From assembly GCA_958299035.1 (NCBI GenBank), contig CATQJL010000001.1:19885433-19949432 (forward strand): 64,000 nucleotides of DNA, in the 5' to 3' direction. Within the stretch, counting starts at the first letter, position 1. The number at the start of each line of letters is the position of its first letter. The position numbers were made by a program, and so were the translations under genes. The stretch is from Cylicocyclus nassatus. Lineage: Eukaryota; Nematoda; Chromadorea; Rhabditida; Strongylidae. Of the stretch, positions 32,308 through 43,253 are shown piece by piece. The notes beneath the pieces were generated by a model that worked only from the letters and a program-made list of their open reading frames with translations, had not been told where the DNA came from and did not search any database.

Positions 32308-32649
32308 CTAATAAAAAAAGTTGAATTCAAATTTTTGTTTTCCTATAAGGAACTAAGAACATCTCTCATTTGAATCAATCCACAGTCAATCCAACCAATC
32401 TAAATAAAGTGATTATGATGCTTTCCACATTCGCACATAGTGCTTTTGAATATAATAATTGTTCAGTCGATTTTTGATTTAAACTTGAGTTCACACTCAC
32501 TCTATGCCCGTAACTCTGCCGAACATTTTCGCACATAAAAGAATAATATTGCCCTTACCTCAGCCTAACAAATTTTGCTATAATGGTAATTAGCCAAAGT
32601 ATACATTATTCAAAGAGATTGCAAACAACCTTATTTCTTCGAATATCTC

Positions 32650-33058
32650 ATGGCACGTATCCACCGCAGTAAGAATCTATCAGGTAAAAAACGTTCAATA
32701 AAAGGTGCACCTGGTTTTAGCATCTGCAGATCCTACCAACACCACATGCAACATAAGTGCAAGGTTTGCGAGATTTGCACAGCTGTTGAGATGTGCATAG
32801 ATCGAAGAATGCTTCAGTCATTATATTCAATTGATTCACTTTCTGAATAGCAAGGAATCAAACGGTATAGAAATTTATCTATTTTTATCTATTTTTGCTT
32901 ATAATTCCTTGAAAGTTTTTTTTCAGATCAGAAAGGATAACACTGGGAAATATCATCCTCAAAAGAGATTCGGGAGGCGGTTAGCAGTGCCAATTGCTTT
33001 TGAAAATTACTGTAGACAATACGCTAAACCATGTGAGAATTCATTATGAAAAGGGATC
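32650..33058 (+). CDS. Candidate small cysteine-containing gene
   Basis: ATG at 32650 opens a short exon that could splice at CAG/GTAAAA (about 32682). A TGGTTTTAG acceptor near 32718 precedes a frame with C-x8-11-C-x2-C-x2-C-x6-C spacing (HKCKVCEICTAVEMC). A strong TTTTTTTTCAG acceptor ends at about 32927, and the exon after it reads IRKDNTGKY and YCRQYAKPCENSL to a stop at 33047, with CAG/GTAGGT just beyond. The last exon is well bounded, but the joins are inference. Small, cysteine-rich, family unknown. Confidence 0.4.
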
Positions 33059-33059
33059 A

Positions 33060-33840
33060 GGTAGGTCGCTTGAAAATTGAGTTTGAAATCATCCCTAGTT
33101 CATTTTGGCTACTTTCATTTTTGCCTCCTTTGCCGTATTTATACATGTTATAATAAACCTTTGTGATAGCGTGTAGAGTTGCCAGAAAAATTACATGAAA
33201 GACAGTTTGAGCCAAGTATGATGTGCGGACGCACTGGTATTATACGATAAATGGTTTGGACCACTTCAACCCCTTGAAAATTTATATAGAAGGATAGTTA
33301 AACATAGATTTCTTGGCGACATGGTGCAATAGGGGTAAAAGAGGCGTCACTACGACGTTTACGACGATCTTGTGCAAGAATTTTTAATGATAAGAGGCGT
33401 GCGATGCAAAGTGTGATAATTCGAGGTATAGCTTTATCACGTTCGCAGTATGTATGTATGCATGTGAGATCGAGAAGTGATTTCCGTTTGTTTGATTAGC
33501 TGAGTTGTAGATTTTTATTGAAGAAAGCCATGTGTGACATCCATGCGATTAGAATCTGCTGATTTCTTTTACGTTTAAAAACTGGGCATTTTTGATTATC
33601 GATCTTACTCTTGCAGTATGCCTTAGCTTTCACATGCATTACCTCATCAGTACAAGAAAACTGGACAAAGAGAGCACCACTTTTTTGAAGTTGAAAATCG
33701 TTAGAAGTCGAGTCGAGTTATACGATAAATGCTAGATATTAGATAGATAAATACGAGTGGAATTACACGTTGAAGGCAATGCAGGAAAAAAATGATATTA
33801 GGAGGAATTTTGCTTAGGAGAATGGAAAAAAATACTGGGA
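33060..33840. other. Unassigned stretch
   Basis: AT-rich sequence with no repeat copy and no exon that I can support. Confidence 0.3.
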
Positions 33841-33843
33841 TGA

Positions 33844-34062
33844 CTATGTATGGAAATTGCTGAGAGCGGATGAAGGCATTCGGACGAGTTTTCCTTCTTC
33901 AGTATCGCATTTAAACGCAACCGTACTCATACCATACAGTACTTTCATTTGCTCGAACTTCAGCTTGAGAGACATTCTCGTAGATGCTCTTTGCTTTGTC
34001 GAGTCGTTCCTCCTAGAATAGTAAGAATTTTCGCACATGTTGTACGTCTGCACATTAAACAC
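33844..34062 (-). CDS. Possible exon, minus strand
   Basis: A 72-codon frame with even amino-acid composition, including a TRMSLKLKFEQMKVLYGM stretch and three cysteines or aromatic anchors. No signal peptide or known motif. It lies 140 bp from the divergent plus-strand frame at 34206. Confidence 0.3.
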   Translation of the reverse strand: MFNVQTYNMCENSYYSRRNDSTKQRASTRMSLKLKFEQMKVLYGMSTVAFKCDTEEGKLVRMPSSALSNFHT

Positions 34063-34205
34063 AATACATAGTCCCGCTCAAAGTCTTTGAGCGAACACTA
34101 ACTTGTGAGGGCGAAAAACAGATTGTTGACGTTATTAGATTCGCGAAACCACTGTTTGCTTGCACAAAGCCAAGGTGAAACAGCGGCGGTTGCTTTGGTT
34201 TTTAT

Positions 34206-34697
34206 TTGATTTTCAAAACTAAAATTGATGAAATTATGAGTATAAAGTCGTTGCATGAAGATCGTCTTGCATCGGTCGTCATAAATAGTCAGCGATTAGT
34301 GGCGTCGGAAAACGATCACAACCGAAATGCAAGTTTATTGTCATGCAGTGAACAGTTGCCTTGTAAGGAGAATCGCCAGGCGATGAAATCGAGTTACGTA
34401 TGTCTGAATCTTGTGTCTGCCACAATTTTCATTTCAAATGATAATGTTATACACAAAATGTGCGTTTTACCGCTCCTTTACTGTTTGGTAGCGCAAGCGA
34501 AAAAAGTTCGGCCAATTTTTATCGTCCAAGAGGTTCGACCCTCACAAAGAACAAAAACACATAGTACACCCAGAAATACCTTTCAGGAGCGGGAATCGTA
34601 TTTGCTCTATCAGAAGCAGAAAGAGTATCTGCTCTCAGTATCAAAAAAGAGTGCTGCAAAGTGCATATTGAGTGCAATGACACACATGATTATATGA
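34206..34697 (+). CDS. Hypothetical protein, 163-codon frame
   Basis: One of the longest clean frames outside transposons. The first 60 codons have coding-like composition (SIKSLHEDRLASVVINSQRL) and end at a TAC/GTATGT donor near 34399. The middle, about 34400-34480, looks intronic. The last 60 codons are basic and Ser/Gln-rich. It may be a two-exon gene or a single chance frame. No family recognised. Confidence 0.35.
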   Translation: MIFKTKIDEIMSIKSLHEDRLASVVINSQRLVASENDHNRNASLLSCSEQLPCKENRQAMKSSYVCLNLVSATIFISNDNVIHKMCVLPLLYCLVAQAKKVRPIFIVQEVRPSQRTKTHSTPRNTFQERESYLLYQKQKEYLLSVSKKSAAKCILSAMTHMII

Positions 34698-34871
34698 AAT
34701 AAATAGACTGAATGACATCCGCCTAAGCGTGATATAAGCGAGGTGCAATAGTACCGTCTTCCATTTGAGTTCATAATAATGCACCTGCTTCAAGTGGAGC
34801 ACTTAATAGTGATGTTCTAAAGGGGCTACAGACACCATAGAACGCCTTATATCTTCACTTAGTTTTTCAGC

Positions 34872-34906
34872 GGGGGGGGGGGGGGAAGGAGGAGGGGGGG
34901 GGGTAG
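34872..34906 (+). repeat. Poly-G tract
   Basis: A run of 14 G, a short AAGGAGGA interruption and a further run of 10 G. Similar G or C runs lie at 20229-20239, 24794-24811, 35069-35078 and 38264-38274, three of them inside transposon copies. Potential G-quadruplex sequence. Confidence 0.7.
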
Positions 34907-35036
34907 ATCCTCGTTGTAATTGCTTCATATATTCGGTATTTTCATAACAGTACCATCAAATGACAATAAATAAGATCTTTTTTCTAGGCTTTCTTCAAGA
35001 TGAGTAGTATTCAGATCATTCTGAATATCTAGGTAG

Positions 35037-35265
35037 CAGTGGCGCCCAGGATTTTGATTAGGGGAAGGAGGGGGGGGGGAAATGAGGGAATAATAACCTT
35101 TTCCTGAAGAAGGTGCCACGCATTTCGAAAATTTTTTGGTACACTCCTCAAAATTTTTGCGGGCCCATCACCCCGAAAATTTAGAAAAAGGAAGCGTGGC
35201 GGTAGCCACGCTCTCAAAAAAATTTTTATAAGGCTAAATTGGATTTTTAAAATTTTCAAAAATTA
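35037..35265 (-). mobile_element. Truncated copy of the CAGTGGCGG hAT family
   Basis: Shares with 38236-38560 and 58557-58896 the end CAGTGGCG, a GCGTGGC...GCCACGC internal hairpin and the following TTTTTATAAGGCTA block. Only one terminus is kept, so no target duplication can be read. Confidence 0.6.
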
Positions 35266-35328
35266 TATCAATCACTCACAGGTATAAAGAAATCGCTTGC
35301 ACATTCTTAGAGTCACACTATCCCACAA

Positions 35329-35562
35329 CTAAAAAAAGGCTGTGAGAGTTTGTTCAGCAAAAAATTTTGCTGATTTTTTTCTGAAAAGCGCGAGAATGTA
35401 CATCAGCGCGGCAGCAACGAACGCTGAGTAAACCCAACTGGTCCCTAAATGCCATAAAGCATTGTCAAAATTTGCATCCAAACATCTTTCAAATTTTATG
35501 TTATTGCAGTTTTTTTCCTGTACACAAAGAGAAATAATCTCTGTGCAAGTCACCAATTGAAA
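35329..35562 (-). CDS. Exon of a small membrane protein
   Basis: A TTTCTTTCACAG acceptor at 35563 (minus strand) opens a frame of 77 codons that ends at a stop at 35329. It contains three cysteines in the first half and one strong membrane segment (WVYSAFVAAALMYILALF) followed by basic residues. Orientation and distance suggest it could be the last exon of the gene that begins at 36675, with a mariner between them. No family assigned. Confidence 0.45.
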   Translation of the reverse strand, partial: FQLVTCTEIISLCVQEKNCNNIKFERCLDANFDNALWHLGTSWVYSAFVAAALMYILALFRKKSAKFFAEQTLTAFF

Positions 35563-35637
35563 CTGTGAAAGAAAGCTGCTTAGTTTTCTTATTATAAAAT
35601 TACGAAATTCTTGGAACCCTCAATCCGTGTACTTATA

Positions 35638-36515
35638 TTAGGTTGTCTTGAAAGTTTTGTCGGTTTCCTTCATCGCTCACCTAAACTCACAGAACAGCAA
35701 TCCATGGACGGCCTAGGTAGCATTTGATTCTGATTTTTATTCTCTTTCTTACAGTCATACTTGCTCTTCGATCTACCCTGTCTTTGCAATATTATCGTTA
35801 TGGCTTTTTGAGCAGCTCAACAGTAACGCCAAACATTTCCTGAATTTTGAAAAATCCTCTTTTGACACTTATAAGGAGCGCTGGTAACTGTTATGTAGAC
35901 CAAAGCTTTGGCTACATTGTACCCATTTTAGATTACGTGGGTCGCGTATAACAAGTCCGTTGTAATTATTTATTCAATAAAAACCGCGGTTTTTTGATTG
36001 CGCTTGCCACGTGAAAATACCGAAAATTCCAAAAAGCTGATTTTTCGAAGCAGACTGAATTTGGTTATGTTGCATAAATAATGTTTATTAACGATCAAGT
36101 TTCAATTCGCAAAAATTCAAAAGCTTTCGTGTTTTTGCTGCAGTTGCGTGTTTCATGACTTTGCCAAAAATCGAGACTCCGAAGAAATAACTTTCTGAGG
36201 CATAAAATCAGCAGATTAGTGAAATCTAAAAATATCTTCTTGTAGTCCAAGAATTGCTCTATTTAAATTACTTAACCCTTTCCGAAACTTTGAGATGAAA
36301 TTTTCAAAAACTAGCCGAACTTTGAGCAGACAAAAATGACGGGTGAAGAATTTCAGCAATTATCAAAGAAAGTATACAGGATTGTAATTCGAAAATGTAG
36401 CCACAAGAAAGAAAAGGAAAAGCTGCATCGAATACATGCTGAAGCTCGCTCAGATCTTCATTGTCCATGGTCTTATAGTGGTCTGAAAAAAGCGACAAAA
36501 TTCGGGACGACCTAA
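35638..36515. mobile_element. Mariner-like MITE, 878 bp
   Basis: Ends TTAGGTTGTCTTGAAAG and CGGGACGACCTAA, TA at 35636-35637 and 36516-36517. The arms are more diverged than in sister copies. A minus-strand frame runs from outside into the element without meaning. The element separates an upstream signal-peptide exon from sequence that would continue its frame. Confidence 0.7.
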
Positions 36516-36517
36516 TA

Positions 36518-36675
36518 GCTAGTTTCAAAAAGAAAAGATGTCCTTTAGCTCGAAGTGGAAGGCTGTAATCGCAAAGTGATGGAAAATTTGACATTGCTTT
36601 TTCACTGTGATGTTTAGAACGTAATCTGCTGTAAGCCTCGAATAAGCATAACATCAAAACCAAAATTGTCTGCAT
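36518..36675 (-). pseudogene. First exon with signal peptide, cut by mariner
   Basis: ATG at 36675 (minus strand) starts a hydrophobic leader (MQTILVLMLCLFEAYS) of typical signal-peptide form, then a polar stretch and SLCDYSLPLRAKG. The frame runs straight into the mariner end. On removal of the mariner and one TA it would continue in frame for 16 codons to a stop. It is probably a secreted protein disrupted by the transposon, unless the element lies in an unrecognised intron. Confidence 0.4.
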
Positions 36676-37134
36676 TGTAGAGAAATGTAGATTAATGATA
36701 TGGCATTGTATGATACTAGATTGAATGGCTTTTCAAGTTTTTTTTGCACTATTTAACTATTGAAGCAAAATTATATTTTGCTCATTAGCATGCCTATTGT
36801 CTCAAAGGCAATGTTTTCGGAGTTATTTTCGTGTCCATTTGATAAGCGAGTCCATTTAGATCAGTCGAAGCGTCAGATTGTCAAAGTTCGATGCACTATC
36901 AGCTTTCGCGTATTCATTTCTATGCTCTATCCATCTTTGTAGCGACTAAATCGACTGAATGGTCGAGCTGTTTGCCTGAAGCACTATTTGCTCACTTCTG
37001 CTGTTTAGAATTGGAGAAGCAAACATTTATCACGTTCAAATGTACGAACAATTGTGCTAGCCCGGTTGAAATAATAATTAAAATCCGGTTTGCTTTTGGC
37101 TAAATCAGTCTCATTGTTGGTTCTCTAGGACTGT
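36676..37134. other. Unassigned stretch
   Basis: Two overlapping frames of 60-70 codons on the plus strand have no motif or splice boundary. Nothing supported. Confidence 0.25.
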
Positions 37135-37139
37135 TTATA

Positions 37140-38010
37140 CCTGCTTCCTGACGTGGTGCTGATTCGGTTTTTGTATTTCGAGAATGGATGCTTTATGAAA
37201 TTGAAGGTTATCGCAATTTGCACTGAAAATTCTTAAAAGAGATCGAATTTCAATCAACCCTCTTAGTTCTTGATGACTTTCGAGTAAATGAATAATGGTT
37301 TCTGAATAAATGAACATTTCGCCTTTTGAAATTAGTGAATTGGCACTTTTCAGCTCTATTTTGGGATCGGACATAATCAACCTTATTCAAAAATACACTT
37401 TGGATTAATTTTTCACTCTAAGGATAGATGCGTGAATCAAAGGTTATTGCAAATTACAACAAAAGTTCTCAGAAAAACATTAATTTCCAATTGACACTTT
37501 CAATTTCCGATGAGTGACCTTTGAATGTAGTAAATGAACAATTCGCTTTGTGGGTTTACTAAGTTGGCACTTTTCAGCTCTATGGGATCGGACACAAACT
37601 TTCAGGTTGATTTTTCTATTTAAGGATAGATGCGTAAATCAAAGGTTATCGCAAATTGCAACAAATGCTTTCAAGAGAGTAATTTCCAATTAATACTTTC
37701 ACTTTCCGAATGACTGACTTTTGAATGTGATAAAAGAACAATTCTGAAATTAGTAAAGTGGCACCTTTTAGCTTTATTTTGGGATTAACCTTTTGAACAT
37801 GCACCTTTGTGTTGATTTTTCTATTCAAGGTAGAAGTGTAAATCAAAGGTTATCGCAAATTGAACATGTTCTCAAATTAATTTTCACACACTTTCTTCGA
37901 CAACTGACTTTTGAATGTAATTATTGAACAAATCGCTTAGTAAAATTAGTAAGTTGGCACTTTTCAGCTACATTTTGGGATCGGACACAATCACTTCTAT
38001 TCAAACATGC
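37140..38010 (+). repeat. Tandem array, unit about 230 bp, about 4 copies
   Basis: Each unit includes GTTGGCACTTTTCAGCT, TTTTGGGATCGGACA, a GGATAGATGCGT block and AAAGGTTATCGCAAATT, then TTTCCAATT and CTGACTTTTGAATGT. Starts of the GGCACTTTT block are near 37333, 37565, 37758 and 37956. The copies differ by many indels. Confidence 0.75.
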
Positions 38011-38235
38011 ACCTTTGCTGATGACAAGGAACTAATATGTTAGTCAATGAGAAAGTTTATTTAACCAAATGAAAGCTCTTCCGTTCTTACCCTTAGGCGG
38101 AATATGAGAAATTGTAGTAGCCCTACAGGGACTCCTCAAGAAGGAATGAAGGCCAAACCAATATAGATGTGATTTTGATTTAAACGGTGTGTGTGTACGC
38201 CTATATGTGATAGTTCATGTGTAAGTGCTATATAC

Positions 38236-38560
38236 CAGTGGCGGACCGAGGGAGGAAGGTCCACCCCCCCCCCCCGAGGATAGGTCGCGAAATTTTTTAA
38301 ATTTACTTGCATAGATTATGAATATTAAGTGACCTTGTAAAGAACTTAGACAGTTTTTAGAATTTTTCAAAAATTAAATTAGCCTTGTAAAAAGATTATT
38401 TTCAAGAGCGTGGCTACCGCCACGCCTTTTTTCTTTAGATTTTACGGGTCATGGATCCACATTTTGAGAAGCACTCCAATAATTTTTTCGGAGCGCGTGG
38501 CTGACGCCAACATCTTTATTTGAAAAAAATTTTGCCGTTTCAAGAGCCAACCCAGCAAGC
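38236..38560 (+). mobile_element. Truncated CAGTGGCGG hAT-family copy
   Basis: Starts CAGTGGCGGACCG, then poly-C, then the same AATTTTTCAAAAATTAAA...AGCCTTGTAAA block and GCGTGGCTACCGCCACGC hairpin as 58557-58896. The right terminus is lost near 38560. 38011-38235 and 38561-38754 hold nothing I can name. Confidence 0.6.
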
Positions 38561-38754
38561 TGCTCTTTGATCAACGCAGTGCTTTAGAAGTATTCAATCA
38601 TTAAATAGACTACGAATATCCGCATCACAATGAAGTGGACAACAACTTTTTTAGCGGAAATCTAAAGAATCCGGATAGATGAGCATGCGTGTAGATAAGG
38701 TGCTATAATCATCATGGTTTTTCCACAAAACACAAGTCTGGACTTTATTTTGTA

Positions 38755-40683
38755 CTAGCTGGCTTACTTGGCTCCGCCCGGCCCTGTCAAACACTGTAAT
38801 AAAGGTCCCATCCCTATCCCTGTACAGCCCTTTCCCTGTGCACACTTCTACATGCAATTCCCTACACCCGCTTGTTAGTAATCAGCATGCTCACCTACCT
38901 CCCTCAACGACCCCCAGCCCCGTAGCTCAAAATTTGCAAAAAATCAATAAAATCGATAAAAGTAAGGGTAATTCCAAAAGAGTGTTTTTGGATCTTGCTC
39001 AAACTTGGTAAATGGGGGTTATTTGAGCCACTGATTACAAATATCGTAGTCACTTCGCGCGATAGCGCCTTTTTCTGGGTTTACGGTGGGTACACGTAAG
39101 AAGCTAAAGTCATGGATTTCGCTGAAACTTTGCTTAGGGGGGCTAATTGACGCGCTGATTACGAATATCATTCTCCTTCCGCATTTTGAGGCGTTTTCAC
39201 TGAGTTACGGTAGACATACTGCAGAGAGGCAAAATCTCAGTTTTGGCTGAAACTCGGTCTAGAGAGACTCGACCTTTTGACCTCGTTTAAAACACTCTCT
39301 TGCGTTTCAAGAAATTTTCGCAGAGTTACAGTGGTATGCAGCGGGTAAAAATTATGAACCTGCCTGAAACTTTGGCAGGGAATTACCTAAAGTGGCGTTT
39401 CAAGAACATCGTGTTTAATCCCCACGATAAAGAATTCGTGTGGTATAAAAGTTTCCCACGACCGTAATGTTTGCCTTATAGGGCCACTGCCGCGCGATAC
39501 ACCCTTCGGCGGCTTTTGCCTAAGCAAAAACAGGGGGAGGAAATTTGCCGCGTGCTTACGCGTTGGGATAGGGTACCAGGATGGCGCTGGAGACTGCCAT
39601 GCAAAACAACCGTTTCCCCAGTTCATGAATATCTGGGATCTGGCCCGAAAGCGAAAAAAATGTCCATATAAACCCTGCCACTCACCATAATAACTTCACT
39701 GATGCGCTATGACAGCGAGCAAGCATCAGATTCATAACAGTATACTTGTGAAGCGTTACAAAAAAGGTTTTGAGCGAATCTGGAACTTCGACCCATCTAC
39801 ACCCACCGTAATCCAAGAAAATGCACTATCCTGCGAAATAAGCATGATAATGTTCAGCGCGCTAAATGACCACCCTAAACGAAGTTTAAAGCAAATATAT
39901 GTTTTCGACCCCATACCGTATAACCACCATAACTCTATGAAAAGGAACCAAGATGCAGAGAGAGTATGAAATTCGTAATCAGCTTGTCGAATAAGTTCTC
40001 TGGATCGAACTCCAGCCGAATTCATGATCTTGACTTCCTACCGTGCACCTACCGTAACCACACTGGGAGACGTTCTGCGGAGAAAGTGTGATACCTGTAA
40101 TCAGCTGTAGATAACCCTCATACACAAAGTTTTAGCAAGCTCTACGACAAAAAAATTTTGGGGCCCGGATATCAAAATAGCGTCAAACTAATATTGCAAT
40201 CGTAATCAACATGCTCGACTACCCCCGTGCAAACTCCCAGCCCAGTAACTCAAACTTTGCAAAAAAATCGCAATGTTGTATTCGGAATCCCCATGCTCGA
40301 TTACCCGCCTGTGCCAACTCCCAACCCCGCATGTCAAAATTTACAAAAAATCGATAAAATCGATAAAACTAATGGACGATTTCAAAAACTAATAATGTAT
40401 TCGGAATCCTCATGCTCGATTACCCCCCTGTGCCAACTCCCAGCCCCGTAGGTGAACTCTGCAAAAAAATCGATAAAAATCGATAAAATCGATATCAATC
40501 GATGACAAAGAGTAGCCTATGACACCTTGCGGGGCCCGAAGTGTATGTGTGCCAAGTTTGGTCCGGATCGGTTCAGAAATGGAATTTTCTATCATACGTA
40601 CAGACATACAGACAGACAGACATACAGACAAACAGGCATTCAGCTTTATATATAAGACTAGCGACCCTACGGATCGCTAGTAG
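38755..40683 (+). repeat. Dispersed repeat, long copy with internal array
   Basis: Left end ACTAGCTGGCTTACTTGGC and a CCGCCCGGCCCTGTCAA block, then units of GTAATCAGCATGCTC, CCCCAGCCCCGTAG and AATCGATAAAATCGAT. 38980-40100 is a degenerate tandem of about 110-120 bp units with GCTGAAACT and GTTTTCAC-GAGTTACGGT motifs. The right part has GTGCCAAGTTTGGTCCGGAT, then a (CAGACATA)n run and CTTTATATATAAGACTAGC. No protein is encoded. The (AGACATAC)n and TTTGGTCCGGAT ends are typical of widespread non-autonomous repeats in invertebrates. Superfamily unknown. Confidence 0.65.
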
Positions 40684-41149
40684 GTGGGTGGGAGCAGATA
40701 CATTGATATCTGCCACTAATTAACTAAAAATCCCAGGAAGGGATTTTCCATCTTCCCAGCGACCTCTCGCGTGTTGTGAGTAGTAGAAACAAAACACTAT
40801 GCTCTTAGGAAAAGGTACTACCAGTGACTATCCGCAAAGCATCTTTACTGTACCTCTTGCAGATACCTTCGCCCAGATACCACAGCTTTTAAACAAGGAA
40901 ACTACCTCCAAGCACCTGTTTGGAACACCTGATTTATCCCAAAACTCAGATTGATTTCCAGGAAAGTGCCGTGTTAAAAGAAGCGTCAAGTTATGCCTTC
41001 CAGCAGCCGAAAACTCACATATGATAAAAACGAAGCAGCATTTCTTGATGATGTCTTGCCAGTGAGTGGACTCATTGCTTAGAACAGATTAAAGCTGGCC
41101 CAACGCCTTCTTTTGAAGGACAATCTTACCGAAGCTGCCCTGTCGCATA

Positions 41150-42390
41150 AAACCCTACTTTCCTTCCCTCGAAACCAAGCTCCTTATGCTTTCGCTTTTA
41201 AGGGCAGAAGTATGGTTGAGGAGAAGGAGCCGTAATTTTTCCGGCAAGTTTCTGTATAAATACTGACACCTAAATATTTTTAGCGCAAGTATCTTGCTGC
41301 TTGAGCTCTGAGTCTTTTCTTTGAGACCAAGCTCCCTGTTTTTTTTTTGCTTCTAGGGACAAAAGTGTGGTTTTTGCGAGTTCAAAAGGCCAAAATTTTC
41401 AGCGAAGATAATTTCCTATCGCAAAGAGCTCATGGGTCTGTCTTTCCCTCGAGACCACTTTCCTGCCTTCAGAGGCGGAAGTCTGGTTTTTGCAGAGTAG
41501 AATGGCCACAAGTGAATTTCAAACAAGTTTCTGTAGAATAAACATTGACACCCAGAAATTTTCAACGAAAGTATCTTGCTGGTTGAGTTTATGAGTCTCT
41601 TCCCCTCGAGACCAAGCTACATATCTGTATTGTTCTCCTTTTACGGGTAGAAGTATGGGTTTTGTAGAATAGAATGGCCACGAATTTCAAATAAGTTTCT
41701 CTATAATAAAACATCGACACCCAGAAATTCTGGCGAAAATATCTTGCTGCCTGAGGCCATAACTTTTTCTTCCCTCAAGACCAAGCTCCTTGTGCTTTTT
41801 TGCTTTTACGGCCGGTGATTTTTGAGTTTTGTAGTTTTTGCGAAGTTTGGGACTCAAACGTCTTAGCGAAAATGTCCTGTCGGATGAAGCTCATGGGTCT
41901 ATCCCTCCCTCGAGAGCACTTTGTGCTTTTTTACTTTTAGAGGCAGAAGTATGGTTTTTGCAAAGTATTGTAGAAGGGCCAGAAGTAAATTTTGAAGCAA
42001 GTTTCTGTATGAATAAACATTGACATCCAGAAATTTTCAGCGAAAGTATCTCGCTGGCTGAGCTTATGAGTCTATTCCCTCCGAGACCAAAAGGGTCAGA
42101 AGTAAATTTCAAGCAGGTTCTGTATAATTATTAACACCCAGAAACTTCTGGCGAAAATATTTTGCTGCCTAAGGCCATAATTCTTTCTTCCCTCGAGACC
42201 AAGTTTCCTGTCTTTTTTGCTTTTAGGACCAGAAGTGTGGTTTTTGCGAAGCTTGAAGGCCAAAAGTTGTCGGATAAAGCTCATGGGTCTGTCCTTCCCC
42301 AGGGTCCACTTTTCTGCTTTCAGAGGCAGAGGTATGGTTCTTGCAGAGTGGAAGGGACAGAAGTAAATCCAAGGAAATTTCTGTGCATAA
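41150..42390 (+). repeat. Minisatellite array, unit about 150 bp, about 8 copies
   Basis: Each unit holds CCCTCGAGACCAAGCTCC, TTTTTTGCTTTTAGAGGCAGAAG, TATGGTTTTTGCAGAG, AAGTAAATTTCAA, TTTCTGTATAATAAACATTGAC and CAGCGAAAGTATCTTGCTG in this order. Units begin near 41165, 41320, 41440, 41610, 41775, 41905, 42080, 42195 and 42295. The frames across it are repeat translations. 40684-41149 holds nothing I can name. Confidence 0.8.
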
Positions 42391-42574
42391 AGAATAGAAA
42401 AATCGACAGAAATAGTAGGTACATTCAAGAACACGTATTACAATCGTAATATTGCTCGCTTTTTCCCGTGTGCCAAAACCCAGTTGTGGCTTAAACTTCG
42501 CAAAAAATCGATAAAGCCAATGAGGGTAATTGATAACTTGTAAAATAAGAATGTGTTCGTGAGCAGCATACTCA

Positions 42575-43253
42575 CAAGGGAAGTACTATCAATGGCCGTG
42601 GCCTTTTGATATGAGATGCATACCATCGGAAGCAGGCTTTCCGTTTCTGCGGAACGCTCTTCTGAAGAGAGTTATGGAAGCCTGAACATTCTGTTTTGGG
42701 GGCGCTCCTTGAGTTTGAGGGCGGACGCTTACTGTAATGCCCTAGCACAAGTGACCTAGAAGAAGAATTTTCTGGCAAAACTGCTTGTAATGAGAGTCTG
42801 AAATTCTATTTGACTTCCTTACTAGTAAAACAGGACCAAATATGTTAGCACGTTTGTCACCACATAAAGCTCAAAAATTGCACACTGTCATTAGTCGAAA
42901 AGATGTTCTCTTCTGTTTGTGCTAAGGCATTACAGTAAGTGTCTGCAGACGATTTAGAGCGCTTAAACTCACATTCAAAATGCAAAATGGCCCGCTCTTC
43001 CCCGAATTTGAACCACCAACCTCTCGCATTCAATGTCAGCAATTAACCACTACATTAATGCACCACCAATGCACATAGCAGCGCCCTCAAACTCAAGGAG
43101 CGCCCCAAAAATAGGATGTTCAGGCTTCCATAACTTTCTTCAGAAGAGCGTTCCGCAGAAACGGAAAGCAGATTTGAAATCAGCGTTTGAAGCTGCTTCA
43201 GATGATATGCATCTCATATCAAACAGCCACGGCCATTGAAAATACTTCCCTCG
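42575..43253. mobile_element. Tc5-like foldback 2, 679 bp, TCA target
   Basis: CAAGGGAAGTAC left, GTACTT-type CTTCCCTCG right, TCA at 42572-42574 and 43254-43256. The target is a minisatellite unit, GCATGC-TCA-CTTACC, whose two halves can be read on either side, confirming the insertion. Long arms contain GGCGCTCCTTGAGTTTGAGG and AGAGCGTTCCGCAGAAACGG. A tRNA-like relic lies near the centre. Confidence 0.8.
42995..43062 (-). pseudogene. tRNA-like relic inside the Tc5-like element
   Basis: On the minus strand TAGTGGTTAATTGC fits an A box and D-arm, and GGTTCAAATTC fits a B box 28 nt later. T-loop and spacing are tRNA-like. The acceptor ends do not pair, so it is a pseudogene or a tRNA-derived repeat head. 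Confidence 0.45.

Noticed and set aside
36304..36515. Continuation of the signal-peptide frame into the mariner as one 123-residue protein
   Set aside because: The second half is translation of mariner terminal sequence, not conserved coding.
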